From contig NZ_JBEBMX010000011.1 of the NCBI RefSeq assembly GCF_043196875.1, positions 36,243 through 100,242 on the forward strand: a stretch of DNA of 64,000 bases, in the 5' to 3' direction. Positions 18,093 through 27,700 of the stretch are shown here, piece by piece. The position numbers and the translations under genes are program-made. Each line of letters starts with the position of its first letter. Within the stretch, counting starts at the first letter, position 1. The notes beneath the pieces were generated by a model that was not told the DNA's origin, searched no databases, and worked only from the letters and a program-made list of their open reading frames with translations. This DNA is from Saccharospirillum sp043196875 (GTDB lineage: Bacteria; Pseudomonadota; Gammaproteobacteria; Pseudomonadales; Natronospirillaceae).

Positions 18093-19285
18093 GAATGGCG
18101 AACAGCGACCGGTTTCAGGGTGTATTGACGCAGCATGGTGGTGAACTCGGCCAGAGTTTCGTTGCCATAGGCTTCGGCCTTTTCACACCAGGCTTTGAAG
18201 GCTGCGGCCAGTTCATCGCGCGAGCGGGTGCGCAACGCCCAGATGGCGTTCAGTTCTTCTTTGAGGCTGTGCAGTCGGTGCAATTCCGGGTGTTTGTCGA
18301 AGAAATCGGTCATCCACTGGCGACGCGATTCATCCCATTGTTCCTGACTTTGTGACAACCAGGCCGACAGGCGACGATAGTGCTGACCGGCGCTAAGGCG
18401 AATGCCAGCCTCTTCGCGCACCGCCTGACGCAGCACGCGGCGATGGAATTGCGCCATCACCCGGAAGCGGTCGTTAGCGGCTGCAACGGCGGTATCGGCA
18501 TCGATCATTGACTTGCCATCGTGACGGAACACCAAAGGACCACGACGAATATTGCTCGCCAGCCCCAGCGCTTTGAACAGTCGGATATAGGTCCAGCCCA
18601 GATCGAACTCATACCAGCGCGACGACAGCTTGGCCGAGTTGGGGTAGGTGTGATGGTTATTGTGCAGCTCTTCACCACCAATAACGATGCCCCAAGGCAC
18701 CAGATTACGGGCGGCGTCCGGTGATTCGTAATTGCGGTAACCCCAGAAATGCGCCACGCCATTGATCACACCAGCAGCCCAGAACGGAATCCACAGCATC
18801 TGAATCGCCCAGATGGACAAACCAATAGGGCCGAACAGGGCGATATTGATAACGGCCATTAAACCGATCCCCGCCCAGTTGCCGATTTTATGGCTGTAGA
18901 TATGGCGCTCAACCCAGTCGTCGGGTGTACCGTTACCGTAACGCTTGAGCGTCGGTTCGTTGGCGGCTTCTTTGTACAGCTCGGCGCCTTGCCAGAGGAC
19001 TTTGCGTAGACCCAGAATTTGCGGGCTGTGCGGATCGTCTTCGGTCTCGCAACTGGCGTGATGACGACGGTGAATGGCGGTCCATTCCTTGGTGATGATG
19101 GCCGTGGTCAGCCACAGCCAAAAGCGGAAAAAGTGTGCCAGAACTGGATGCAGATCCAGGGCGCGATGGGCGCTGTGGCGGTGCAGATAAACGGTTACAG
19201 ATACGATAGTCAGGTGTGTCAGTACCAGGGTGTAGAGCACAGGGTGCCACCACTGCCACTGCAAGAGACCGGTTGCCAGCGTCAT
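18089..19285 (-). CDS. Acyl-lipid/acyl-CoA delta-9-type fatty acid desaturase
   Basis: A 398-residue membrane desaturase with the three di-iron His boxes: HRHSAHR (~35), HRRHHASCE (~72) and HNNHHTYPNSAK (~210), separated by hydrophobic segments. These enzymes put a double bond into acyl chains with O2 and an electron donor. The C-terminal ~130 residues are a soluble helical extension. It is the first gene of a minus-strand operon with an unknown gene, ArsC-like, WrbA-like and DUF2069 genes. Its gap to dsbD (228 bp) may hold regulatory sites. Confidence 0.92.
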   Translation of the reverse strand: MTLATGLLQWQWWHPVLYTLVLTHLTIVSVTVYLHRHSAHRALDLHPVLAHFFRFWLWLTTAIITKEWTAIHRRHHASCETEDDPHSPQILGLRKVLWQGAELYKEAANEPTLKRYGNGTPDDWVERHIYSHKIGNWAGIGLMAVINIALFGPIGLSIWAIQMLWIPFWAAGVINGVAHFWGYRNYESPDAARNLVPWGIVIGGEELHNNHHTYPNSAKLSSRWYEFDLGWTYIRLFKALGLASNIRRGPLVFRHDGKSMIDADTAVAAANDRFRVMAQFHRRVLRQAVREEAGIRLSAGQHYRRLSAWLSQSQEQWDESRRQWMTDFFDKHPELHRLHSLKEELNAIWALRTRSRDELAAAFKAWCEKAEAYGNETLAEFTTMLRQYTLKPVAVRHS

Positions 19286-19450
19286 TGATTCTAAGGTCCA
19301 CGGAGATTGAAGCTGGCAGTATAGGCAAGCGATGCCAGTGGGTGAAGCTGTGTCTTGCGGTCTGTTCTAAACTGGCATCAATGACAAAGTAAAGAAGCCG
19401 AAAGCTGGCTGGCCGGTGCCCCCTTGGGATCCCTAGTATTTGACGCCAAA

Positions 19451-19480
19451 TTGACAGACCTCCCGTCGTCGGCTTTCTAT
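19451..19480 (+). promoter_or_regulatory. Possible sigma-70 promoter for dsbD
   Basis: TTGACA (19451-19456) is a perfect -35 box; 18 bases later TTCTAT (19475-19480) is a poor -10 (three matches). It lies 34 bases before the dsbD ATG in the gap shared with the divergent desaturase operon. Confidence 0.25.
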
Positions 19481-19513
19481 GTTGACGTTCTAACACTAAG
19501 GACCTGAGCTTCG

Positions 19514-21220
19514 ATGAGATCGCTAGTCGCAGTATTGCTGATGATGGCAGCCAGCCTGGCTCAGGCGACCGACTTCCTGCCGGTGGATGATGCCTTTCAG
19601 TTGAACGTTGAGCGCCAGGGTGATGAGCTGCGTCTGCACTGGCAGATTGCCGATGATTATTATCTGTACCGCGATCAGCATCGCATTCAGCCAAGCGAGG
19701 GCGCTGAATTGGGGGCGGTGCAGCTGTCTCCCGGAGCAGTAGAAAAATACGACCCCACCTTCGATCAGCAGATGGTGGTCTACTACGACAGCATGACCGC
19801 CGTTTATCCGGTACGTACTGACAGCGGCGAGATCGAAGTGGTCTATCAAGGCTGTGCCGATGCCGGTCTCTGTTATCCACCCCAAAAACGCCGTTTCGAT
19901 CTAAACGGCGTGGCCCTGGCCAATGCCGACTCCGGTTTCGGAGATTTCTCTTCCTTTGACGAATCGTCCCTCATCGACCTCTCTGACAATAACCAACCCA
20001 GTGACAAACTGGCGGCCGTTACCCTGGCCAGCGCGCTGCTGTTTGCTCTGATCGGCGGCCTCATTCTCAATCTGATGCCCTGCGTGTTTCCGGTGCTGTC
20101 GTTAAAAGCTTTGCAACTGGCGCAGCACCGCGCTGAACCTGGTCCCGGCGAAAGCGAGCACAGCGCCATTGCCCACGGTTGGGTTTATACCGCCGGCGTG
20201 GTGATCAGCTTTATTTTGGTGGCGTTGTTGTTATTGGTGCTGCGCTCGCTTGGTGCCTGGGTAGGCTGGGGTTTTCAATTGCAATCGCCGGGCTTTGTGG
20301 CGGCGCTGGTGGTGCTGTTTTTTGTGCTCGCCTTGGCGATGAGCGGTTTTATCGAAATCGCCGGGCGCTGGATGGGAGCCGGCCAGAATTTGGCGACCCG
20401 TTCCGGCTGGAGCGGCAGTTTTTTTACCGGCGTGCTGGCGACCCTGGTGGCCACACCCTGTACCGCGCCTTTCATGGGCGCGGCCATCGGTTATGCGTTA
20501 ACTCAGCCGATGCTGATCGGCCTGACTGTTTTCGCTGTTATGGGTCTGGGGCTGGCGTTGCCGATTCTGGTGTTGACCTATCTCCCTGGCCTGGGCCGCT
20601 TACTGCCTAAACCCGGCGCCTGGATGGTGACGTTCCGGCAACTGATGGCTTTCCCGTTGTTCGCGACGGTGTTGTGGCTGCTGTGGATCCTGATCGAACT
20701 GACCGAGCCAGTGGTGGTTATGAGCGCAGGTTTAGGGCTGTTGTTGCTGACGCTGGTGTTGTGGGCCGGCCGTTGGGCAACGCGCCTCGATGGTGCGCCT
20801 TTATGGTTGCTGCGCGGTGGACAGCTGGTGGTGGCGTTATGGGCACTGACGTTGGTGTTTTCCGTGCCGCAAGCGGATGAGCAGTGGCAGCCCTATGATG
20901 CTGCTACCTTGCAGCGTTACCAGAGCAATGGCGAAGCGGTGTTCTTAGATGTCACTGCCGCCTGGTGTATTACTTGCAAAGCCAACGAATCGGTTGCCTT
21001 ATCGGGTGATGCTTTTGATCAGTTGGTACAACGCACTGGCGTGCAGTTGATGCGCGCCGACTGGACGCGGCCTTCGCCGGCCGTCGATGCTTTGATTGAC
21101 AGCTTTGGTCGTAACGGTGTGCCGCTCTATGTGTTGTATCCGGCTAATGGTGGTGCGCCGCAAGTGTTGCCACAAATTCTGACGCCTGGTGCTGTCGCTG
21201 CAGCGTTTGAGTCACTCTAG
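19514..21220 (+). CDS. dsbD: Thiol:disulfide interchange protein DsbD
   Basis: A 568-residue three-part protein: signal peptide (~1-19) and an N-terminal periplasmic domain with CxxxxxC (GCADAGLCYPP, ~115-125); eight-helix CcdA-like membrane domain (~170-450) with Cys pairs in LNLMPCVFPVLSLKAL and ATPCTAPFMGAA; C-terminal thioredoxin domain with WCITCK (Cys485/Cys488). DsbD carries electrons from cytoplasmic thioredoxin to periplasmic DsbC and cytochrome-maturation factors. The ATG has an AAGGAC site 10 bases upstream. All redox Cys pairs are present. Confidence 0.96.
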   Translation: MRSLVAVLLMMAASLAQATDFLPVDDAFQLNVERQGDELRLHWQIADDYYLYRDQHRIQPSEGAELGAVQLSPGAVEKYDPTFDQQMVVYYDSMTAVYPVRTDSGEIEVVYQGCADAGLCYPPQKRRFDLNGVALANADSGFGDFSSFDESSLIDLSDNNQPSDKLAAVTLASALLFALIGGLILNLMPCVFPVLSLKALQLAQHRAEPGPGESEHSAIAHGWVYTAGVVISFILVALLLLVLRSLGAWVGWGFQLQSPGFVAALVVLFFVLALAMSGFIEIAGRWMGAGQNLATRSGWSGSFFTGVLATLVATPCTAPFMGAAIGYALTQPMLIGLTVFAVMGLGLALPILVLTYLPGLGRLLPKPGAWMVTFRQLMAFPLFATVLWLLWILIELTEPVVVMSAGLGLLLLTLVLWAGRWATRLDGAPLWLLRGGQLVVALWALTLVFSVPQADEQWQPYDAATLQRYQSNGEAVFLDVTAAWCITCKANESVALSGDAFDQLVQRTGVQLMRADWTRPSPAVDALIDSFGRNGVPLYVLYPANGGAPQVLPQILTPGAVAAAFESL

Positions 21221-21336
21221 GCGGAAAGAGTTTGCAGCGGCTGCTAGCATCACACTAATGCTGGCAAAGCTTGCTAAGCTATTGATCAGACTGTTAAACA
21301 TGCCCTGTAACGGGCCAATCCCATTGCAGGAGTAGG

Positions 21337-21864
21337 TTGTCAACGCGGATGTTGTTGCCAGGTATTTTGGACATAGAAGCGTCCGGTTTCGGCCGGGGCA
21401 GTTACCCCATCGAAGTCGGCGTTGCCACGGAGCAAGGCGAAGAATACGCCTGGCTGGTTGTGCCGGAGCCCGACTGGTTGCATTGGGACGAAGGCGCTCA
21501 GGCGATCCACGGCATTAGCCAGGAGATGTTGTTGAGCGAGGGCGTTTCGGCTGCTTTGGTGGCCGATCAGTTGAATGAATTGCTCGAAGGTCAGATTTTA
21601 TACAGCGATGGCTGGGGTTTTGATTCCGGTTGGCTGGCTCTGCTCTATTACAGTGCCCGCAAGACCATGACTTTTCGTCTGGAAACGCTGCCGCGCATTC
21701 TCAGCGAATTTCAGTTGTCGGTCTGGGATGAAACCAAGCATCGCATTCGTACCGAGCGTGATTTGAGTCATCATCGCGCCGGTGTTGATGCCAAGGTGTT
21801 GCAGCTGACTTATGAAGCCACCAGCTTGCTTGAACACCAACAGCAATTGCGCGGACCGGGTTGA
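21337..21864 (+). CDS. DEDDh-family 3'-5' exonuclease-like protein
   Basis: A 175-residue protein with exonuclease motifs: DIEASGFG (Exo I, Asp/Glu), DGWGFDSGWL (Exo II region) and HRAGVDAKVL (Exo III, His/Asp). This is the DnaQ/RNase T superfamily, single-domain form. Substrate is unknown. The start is TTG at 21337: GGAG lies 5 bases before it, whereas ATG 21349 is 17 bases from that site and has none of its own. Confidence 0.78.
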   Translation: MSTRMLLPGILDIEASGFGRGSYPIEVGVATEQGEEYAWLVVPEPDWLHWDEGAQAIHGISQEMLLSEGVSAALVADQLNELLEGQILYSDGWGFDSGWLALLYYSARKTMTFRLETLPRILSEFQLSVWDETKHRIRTERDLSHHRAGVDAKVLQLTYEATSLLEHQQQLRGPG

Positions 21865-21937
21865 TTTTCAGCGATTGCCGCCCATTTTGGCAGCCTGTAG
21901 CTTTATCTTTCGCCTGTGACTGTTATCGAGGTTGATC

Positions 21938-22240
21938 ATGTCTGTTGCCGCATCCATCGAAGCCAAACTGGCGGAATTGTCGCCATCCCATCTGGTCATC
22001 GAAAACGAAAGCCATCGTCATTCGGTACCCGAAAACAGCGAAACCCATTTCCGCCTGGAGATCGTCAGCGACCGTTTTGATGGCTTACGCTCGGTGAAGC
22101 GCCACCAGTTGGTTTATGGATTGTTGCAGGAAGAGTTGAATGGTCCGGTGCATGCGTTGGCGATTCATGCCTATGCTCCGCAGGAGTGGGCCGGACAGGC
22201 ACCGGCGTCTCCCGATTGCCGTGGTGGCAATAAGCTCTGA
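21938..22240 (+). CDS. bolA: BolA-family protein
   Basis: A ~100-residue BolA-like protein: helix SIEAKLAELSPSHLVIENESHRH, the strand-helix segment HFRLEIVSDRFDGLRSVKRHQLVYGLLQEEL and VHALAIHAYAPQEW. BolA proteins bind monothiol glutaredoxin [2Fe-2S] clusters and modulate transcription; BolA also affects cell shape. ATG 21938 has GAGG 6 bases upstream. Of the family types, the sequence looks like BolA rather than IbaG, but this is not firm. Confidence 0.88.
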   Translation: MSVAASIEAKLAELSPSHLVIENESHRHSVPENSETHFRLEIVSDRFDGLRSVKRHQLVYGLLQEELNGPVHALAIHAYAPQEWAGQAPASPDCRGGNKL

Positions 22241-22255
22241 GCGATTAACGCCGGG

Positions 22256-22801
22256 TTATTTGACCGGCGCCTGCAGCAGTAAGTAGAGGTCGGTCAGCAC
22301 TTCGGGCAGATCGTCGATCATCTGGCGAATCAGCTTGGGCTGACGATAGATTGGCTGGTAATCGGCTTCATCAGCAAACAGACCAGACGCCACTTCGATG
22401 GGCAGCAACAAGGTCGCCAAGTTGTCTTGCTGTTCGCTCTCGAACGATTCCGGGGTCGTGAAAACCACTTCCATAAAAGCTTCCGCCCAGAGCTGCTGCG
22501 GTGAATCCTGCCAGTCGGCGGTGGGTTCGAAGGTCAGAGCAATGCCATCGTCGGCATAGAGTTCGGTGGCAATCTGCTGATGCAGCTGCACGCATTGATC
22601 GGCAAACCATTGCGCTTCGGCTTCTGGCAGCTCGTGCAGCGATTGGTCGATGGCGCTGGCCAGCCATTCATCTGACAGCGGCTGGGCACTCACCGCCAGG
22701 GCGGTCAGGTAACCGTGCAGGCCGTGAATGTCGAGGCAATCCTCGGCGCGTTGGTCATCTTCCAGCCAATCGGCCAGTTGGTCCAAATCAAGATCAGTCA
22801 T
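22256..22801 (-). CDS. UPF0149 (YgfB/YecA-type) protein
   Basis: A 181-residue acidic, all-helical protein of the UPF0149 family: LDQLADWLEDDQRAEDCLDIHGLHGYLTALAVSAQPL near the start, WAEAFMEVV in the middle and the C-terminal DDLPEVLTDLYLLL. Biochemical role is unknown; family members lie in varied settings. It lacks the C-terminal SEC-C metal motif of the longer YecA form. It is divergent from tRNA-Arg(CCT). Confidence 0.82.
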   Translation of the reverse strand: MTDLDLDQLADWLEDDQRAEDCLDIHGLHGYLTALAVSAQPLSDEWLASAIDQSLHELPEAEAQWFADQCVQLHQQIATELYADDGIALTFEPTADWQDSPQQLWAEAFMEVVFTTPESFESEQQDNLATLLLPIEVASGLFADEADYQPIYRQPKLIRQMIDDLPEVLTDLYLLLQAPVK

Positions 22802-22892
22802 GGTTTTTCCTTGGCAACTTGGCGCTGATTATAGCGGTCTCAGAGCCGGCTGAATATGACATCGACGTCGCTAATGCCTTGATCACAAACGG

Positions 22893-22921
22893 TTTCCATG
22901 CCGGCGAGGGGTCGGTACAAT
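22893..22921 (+). promoter_or_regulatory. Candidate sigma-70 promoter for tRNA-Arg
   Basis: TTTCCA (22893-22898), a 17-base spacer and TACAAT (22916-22921, 5 of 6 matches) lie just upstream of the tRNA 5' end at 22931, giving a leader of only a few bases. A GC-rich discriminator (GCCCGCCGA) follows, as in stable-RNA promoters. Confidence 0.55.
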
Positions 22922-22930
22922 GCCCGCCGA

Positions 22931-23006
22931 CTCCCTGTAGTTCAACTGGATAGAACGAGGCCCTCCTAAGGCCTAAATCCTGGTTCGAGTCCAGGCGGGG
23001 AGACCA
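22931..23006 (+). tRNA. tRNA-Arg (anticodon CCT), CCA encoded
   Basis: The full cloverleaf is readable. Acceptor CTCCCTG pairs with CGGGGAG (one T-G wobble); D arm GTTCAACTGGATAGAAC; anticodon stem AGGCC/GGCCT with 7-base loop CTCCTAA (anticodon CCT, reading AGG); T stem CCTGG/CCAGG with loop TTCGAGT; discriminator A and encoded CCA at 23004-23006. The acceptor begins with C1-G72 rather than G1-C72. No terminator is seen before mtnP, so the two may share a transcript. Confidence 0.93.
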
Positions 23007-23055
23007 GCAAACATCAGAACAACACCAACAACAACAGCAACGAGAGGTGTCACGG

Positions 23056-23808
23056 ATGTCAGAAACACTGGCCATTATTGGCGGTACCGGTTTGACCCAA
23101 TTGCCGGGACTGACAATTTCCAAAGCACACGATGTGCAAACACCTTTCGGCAGTCCGTCGGCGCCGATCCTGGAGGGCGAACTGGATGGTTATCGCGTGC
23201 TGTTTTTGTCGCGTCACGGTCATCCGCATCGCATTCCGCCGCATCAGGTGAATTACCGCGCCAACCTCTGGGCACTGCAAACGCTTTATGCCACCGACGT
23301 TATTGCTGTCACCGCTGTCGGCGGCATCACCCGCAATATGTCGACCGGATCATTAGTGGTGCCGATGCAGATCATCGATTACACCCACAGCCGCGAGTCG
23401 ACCATTTTTGAAGGCGAACTGGCGAGCGTTACCCACGTCGATTTCAGCTACCCCTACACCGAATCGTTGCGTCAGCTGTTGTTGCAGTCGGCCAAGAGCG
23501 CCGGCGAAGCGGTGATCAACGGTGGCGTTTATGGAGCGACTCAGGGGCCGCGTCTGGAAACCGCCGCTGAGATTTTCCGTATGGAACAGGATGGCTGCGA
23601 CATCGTCGGCATGACCGGTATGCCCGAAGCGGTATTGGCGCGCGAACTGAAGCTGCGTTATGCCGGTTTATCGCTCGTGGTGAATCCGGCCGCGGGTAAA
23701 GGTGACGGCGTTATTACCATCAAGCAGATCGATGAAAATTTGGCCGATGGTATGGAGCGGGTGAAGCGGATTTTGAACGTCGCTGTTGATCAGTTTTACG
23801 GTTCTTAA
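23056..23808 (+). CDS. mtnP: S-methyl-5'-thioinosine phosphorylase (MTAP family)
   Basis: A 250-residue trimeric-type nucleoside phosphorylase. Phosphate and ribose site motifs: IIGGTGLTQLPG, FLSRHGHPHRIPPHQVNYRANLWAL, YGATQGPRLETAAEI, DIVGMTGMPEAVLAREL. In the purine-binding part the sequence is LVVNPAAGKG: Asn replaces the Asp that selects 6-aminopurines in MTA phosphorylases, as in the Pseudomonas enzyme acting on methylthioinosine. It recycles thioether nucleosides from polyamine or quorum-signal synthesis. ATG 23056 is preferred over GTG 23047 because GAGAGG is 8 bases from the ATG. Confidence 0.87.
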   Translation: MSETLAIIGGTGLTQLPGLTISKAHDVQTPFGSPSAPILEGELDGYRVLFLSRHGHPHRIPPHQVNYRANLWALQTLYATDVIAVTAVGGITRNMSTGSLVVPMQIIDYTHSRESTIFEGELASVTHVDFSYPYTESLRQLLLQSAKSAGEAVINGGVYGATQGPRLETAAEIFRMEQDGCDIVGMTGMPEAVLARELKLRYAGLSLVVNPAAGKGDGVITIKQIDENLADGMERVKRILNVAVDQFYGS

Positions 23809-23833
23809 TGGGCGCTGTTATCAAGCAAAAAAA

Positions 23834-23856
23834 GGTCGGCATTGCCGACCTTTTTT
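23834..23856. terminator. Bidirectional intrinsic terminator, mtnP/csiV
   Basis: A 7-bp stem GGTCGGC/GCCGACC with an ATT loop is preceded by a seven-A run and followed by six T. It lies between convergent mtnP and csiV, and works as a Rho-independent terminator on both strands. Confidence 0.93.
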
Positions 23857-23880
23857 ATGTTTAATTATTGTGCCGCAAGC

Positions 23881-24714
23881 TTATTTGTCGATCGGCGTAA
23901 TCAATATCAGCATGCCAAATTCCGGGTTGTCGAGATAGTGCAGCTCGCCGCTGCGCATACGACGACGTTGCTTCAGGCTGATGCTGTCGGTGGCGACAAA
24001 AAAGCGTTCACGACTGCTTTGTGCAGTCAGTTCACTTTGATAAACCGGCGCGCCCTGGTTTAACGACAAGCCTGTGAAAGGTGCGGTTGCGTTGCCTTCC
24101 TGGTGGTCGTTTATCAAACGAAAGGGATTGTCCGTTTGGGCGTAATGAATCAACTGCAGGTCGGTGGTGAGATGAAAATACCGCTCGACGTAGAGCTCCA
24201 GATAACCTTGCAATTCGTGTTGCTGGCCGTAAGTTTTGCCACCACTGATGCGCAGCAATTCGACATCGTCGCGACCCGGTACCGGCTGCACCCATGCCTG
24301 ATGAAATAACAGGCGATAACCATCGCGGCGACTCATGGCCTCGATTTCATCGGCCAGTTGGTATTCGGATTCACCCAGCAAACGGAAGGGTGATAATTCG
24401 CTCATATCGCCATCGAGGACGGTGCGCTCTGGGCCGAAGGTGATCTCGTGGCTTTCCTGGGGTTCGTCGTCGGCATCTTCGTCGTCGCGATCGAAGCGCA
24501 GGGTATTGGGTATTTCAACGCGAAAGGGTTGCTCGGCGAGCATCGGGTAGGTTGGCCATTGTTCCGGGCTGTCGGTTTCCCGGTCCGGGTTTTCGAACAC
24601 CAGAATTTCAACCTGATACCAGCGCTCCTCGTCGGATTCGGCCAGCACCAGAGGTGCAATCAGGGTCAACGTCAATGCCAGGGCGGCATGCTTGAGTGTC
24701 ATCAGAGGTCTCAT
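23881..24714 (-). CDS. csiV: CsiV-family periplasmic protein
   Basis: A 277-residue secreted protein with a signal peptide (~1-25, ending VLA before ESDEERWYQVEILVFEN). The opening WYQVEILVFEN and the later YRLLFHQAWVQPV and HLTTDLQLIHY segments match CsiV, a peptidoglycan-binding activator of LpoA in Vibrio cell-wall synthesis. It overlaps mfd by four bases (ATGA) and is the downstream gene in that unit, as in pseudomonads. Assignment is by pattern and neighbourhood. Confidence 0.8.
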   Translation of the reverse strand: MRPLMTLKHAALALTLTLIAPLVLAESDEERWYQVEILVFENPDRETDSPEQWPTYPMLAEQPFRVEIPNTLRFDRDDEDADDEPQESHEITFGPERTVLDGDMSELSPFRLLGESEYQLADEIEAMSRRDGYRLLFHQAWVQPVPGRDDVELLRISGGKTYGQQHELQGYLELYVERYFHLTTDLQLIHYAQTDNPFRLINDHQEGNATAPFTGLSLNQGAPVYQSELTAQSSRERFFVATDSISLKQRRRMRSGELHYLDNPEFGMLILITPIDK

Positions 24715-27700
24715 CCGGGTTTGCTGGTGATCAGTGTGAGGATTTCTTCGACGGTGTCAAACCGCTGTTCGGGCGTTGCACAATCGGCGCTGAAGCGCAG
24801 TTGAGTACCGTTTTTTAACTTGAACCGATGCGGCTGTGATTGAATCAACTGCACCAGTCGAAACGGGTCGATGATGGTGTCTTTGGCGAAGTCGATAAAG
24901 CCACCACTGGGGCCGACATCAAAGCGTTCAATACCAATGGGTTCCAGGCGCAGGCGCACCGAGGTCTGGCGGACAAGGTTGCGTACTGGCTCCGGCAACA
25001 GACCGAAACGGTCGATCATTTCCACCTGCAATTCATCCAGCTCATCGGCGTCGGCGGCCGAGGCGATGCGTTTGTACAGCGACAGTCGAGTATTGATGTC
25101 AGGAATGTAATCGTCGGGAATTAACGCTGGTATGCGCAGGTTCAGGTCGACACCGCCGCGTTCGGCCGCTTCCGGTGAGAACGTCTCGCCTGCTTGAATG
25201 GCTTTGACGGCGCGATTAAGCATATCCAGATAGAGCGAGAAACCGATGCCTTCGATGTGGCCGCTTTGTTCGTCACCCAGCAGTTCGCCGGCGCCGCGAA
25301 TCTCCAGGTCATGGGTGGCGAGCGTAAAGCCGGCACCGAGATCCTGAGCTTCACCAATGGCTTCGAGGCGTTTTTGGGCGTCTTTGGTCAGCGACTTCCA
25401 GGGCGGCGTCATCAAATAGGCGTAAGCCTGGTGATGTGAGCGACCGACGCGACCGCGTAACTGATGCAACTGCGCCAGACCAAAGCGGTCGGCGCGTTCG
25501 ATAACGATGGTGTTGGCTGAAGGCACGTCGATGCCGGTCTCGATAATGGTGGTGCACAGCAACACATTAAAACGCTTGTGATAGAAGTCGGACATGATGC
25601 GTTCCAGCTGTCGCTCGGGCATCTGTCCGTGCGCCACGACGATGCGCGCTTCCGGTACCAGCTCGCGCAACGCCTGGGCGGTGCGCTCGATGGTGCTGAC
25701 TTCGTTATGCAGGTAATACACCTGACCACCGCGCAAGATTTCACGCAACAAGGCTTCTTTAACCTGGGCGTCATCGCGTTCGCGCACGAAGGTTTTTACC
25801 GACAAACGGCGCGCCGGCGGCGTGGCGATAATGCTCAGATCGCGCACCCCAGACATCGACATATTGAGGGTGCGCGGAATCGGTGTGGCAGTCAGTGTCA
25901 GGATGTCGACATTGGCGCGCAGCGCTTTGATTTTTTCTTTCTGGGTAACGCCAAAACGGTGTTCTTCGTCGATGATCAGCAAGCCCAGATCTTTAAAGCG
26001 CACGTCTTTTTGCAGCAGCTTATGGGTGCCGACGACGATGTCGACGCGACCGTCAGCCAAGCCATCAATGATGGCGCTGGTTTCTTTACCGGAGCGGAAG
26101 CGGCTCAAGGCTTCGACGCGCACCGGCCAGTCGGCAAAGCGGTCGCGGAAGTTCTCGAAATGTTGTTGCGCGAGCAGGGTGGTCGGCACCAGTACCGCCA
26201 CCTGACGACCGGCCTGGGCGGCAATAAAGGCGGCGCGCAGCGCAACCTCGGTTTTACCGAAACCAACGTCGCCACAGACCAGGCGATCCATCGGTTGCTG
26301 GCGTTGCATATCGGCAATCACAGCGTCGATGGCGTTGGCCTGATCGGCGGTTTCCTCGAAACCAAAGCCAGCGCTGAAACGAGCGTAATCGGCTTCGTTG
26401 AAGTCGAATTTGTGACCGCTGCGTGCCTCGCGTTCGGCGTAGAGGTTGAGCAGTTCGGCAGCGGTGTCGCGCACTTTTTCCGCCGCCTTGCGCTTGGTCT
26501 TGGCCCAGCGATCGTTGCCCAGTTTGTTCAGTGGCGCTTGGTCGATGTCGGCGCCGGAATAACGGCTGATTAAATGCAGGTTGCTGACTGGTACGTAGAG
26601 CTTGGAACCTTCGGCGTAGGTCAGCATGACGAATTCCTGCGCCTGGCCGTCCACTTCCAGCGTTTCCAAACCAAGGTAACGACCGACGCCATGATCGAGG
26701 TGCACCACCGGTGCGCCCGGGCTCAATTCGGTCAGGTTCTTGATGATCTGATCGTTGTTGTCGTTCTGGCTGCGATTGCGTCGCCGTTGCTGAACAACAT
26801 AGTCGCCGAACAGCTGGGTTTCGCTGATCAGCACGAATTCGCCTTCGCGCGCGACCAGACCTGCGCTCAGCGGCGCCACAGTCAGGCCATAACGAATGCT
26901 GTTGTCGGCGATAAAGTCGCTGACCCGGGCCACGCCTTGTGGCTCGACACCGATACCGGCGAGCAGTTCTTTCAATGCTTCGCGGCGGCCCAGAGATTCG
27001 GCGCAGAACAACACCCGATAATGGGTTTCCATCAGGAAGCGTTCTAAATGCAGCAGCGGTTGCTGAGCGCGATGGTCGATCGGCAGTTCTTCAGGCGCTT
27101 CGACCGGCAGGTTCAGGTGGCCGCTTTGTTCGCGTATAGCCTGTGACGAGAGCGTCAGCCGCGGAAAAGTATTGGCGCGACCAAAGAGTTCATTGCTGGG
27201 CGTAAACAGTTCGGTGGGCGTCAGGATCGGTTGGGTGATGTCGTGGCGTCGGTTTTCAAAGCGTTCTTCCACTTCGCTCCAGAATTGTTCCAGGGCGTTT
27301 TCCAGGTTGTCGCCATGCACCACCAGTGCATCGTCTGGCAGGTAATCCCAGAGTGTATCGGTGCGTTCATAAAACAGCGGTAAGAAATACTCGATGCCAC
27401 CGGGGGCGATGCCGTCACTGACATCCTGATAGACCGCGCAACGGCTGAAGTCGACATCAAAACGCTCGCGGAACGCCTGACGGAAACGACTGATGCCGGC
27501 TTCGGTCATCGGCACTTCGCGGCCGGGCAAGAGGGTGATGCGCTCCAGTGATTCTTCAGAACGCTGCGTTTCAGCATCGAACCATTTCAGCGATTCGATC
27601 TCGTTGTCGAATAAATCAACGCGGATAGGGCGATCGGCGCCCATGGGGAAAACATCGAGGATGGCGCCGCGCACGGCAAATTCACCGTGCTGATAAACCG

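Noticed and set aside
25578..26573. Plus-strand 331-codon frame opposite mfd
   Set aside because: Antisense to the helicase core of mfd; no domain or ribosome site.
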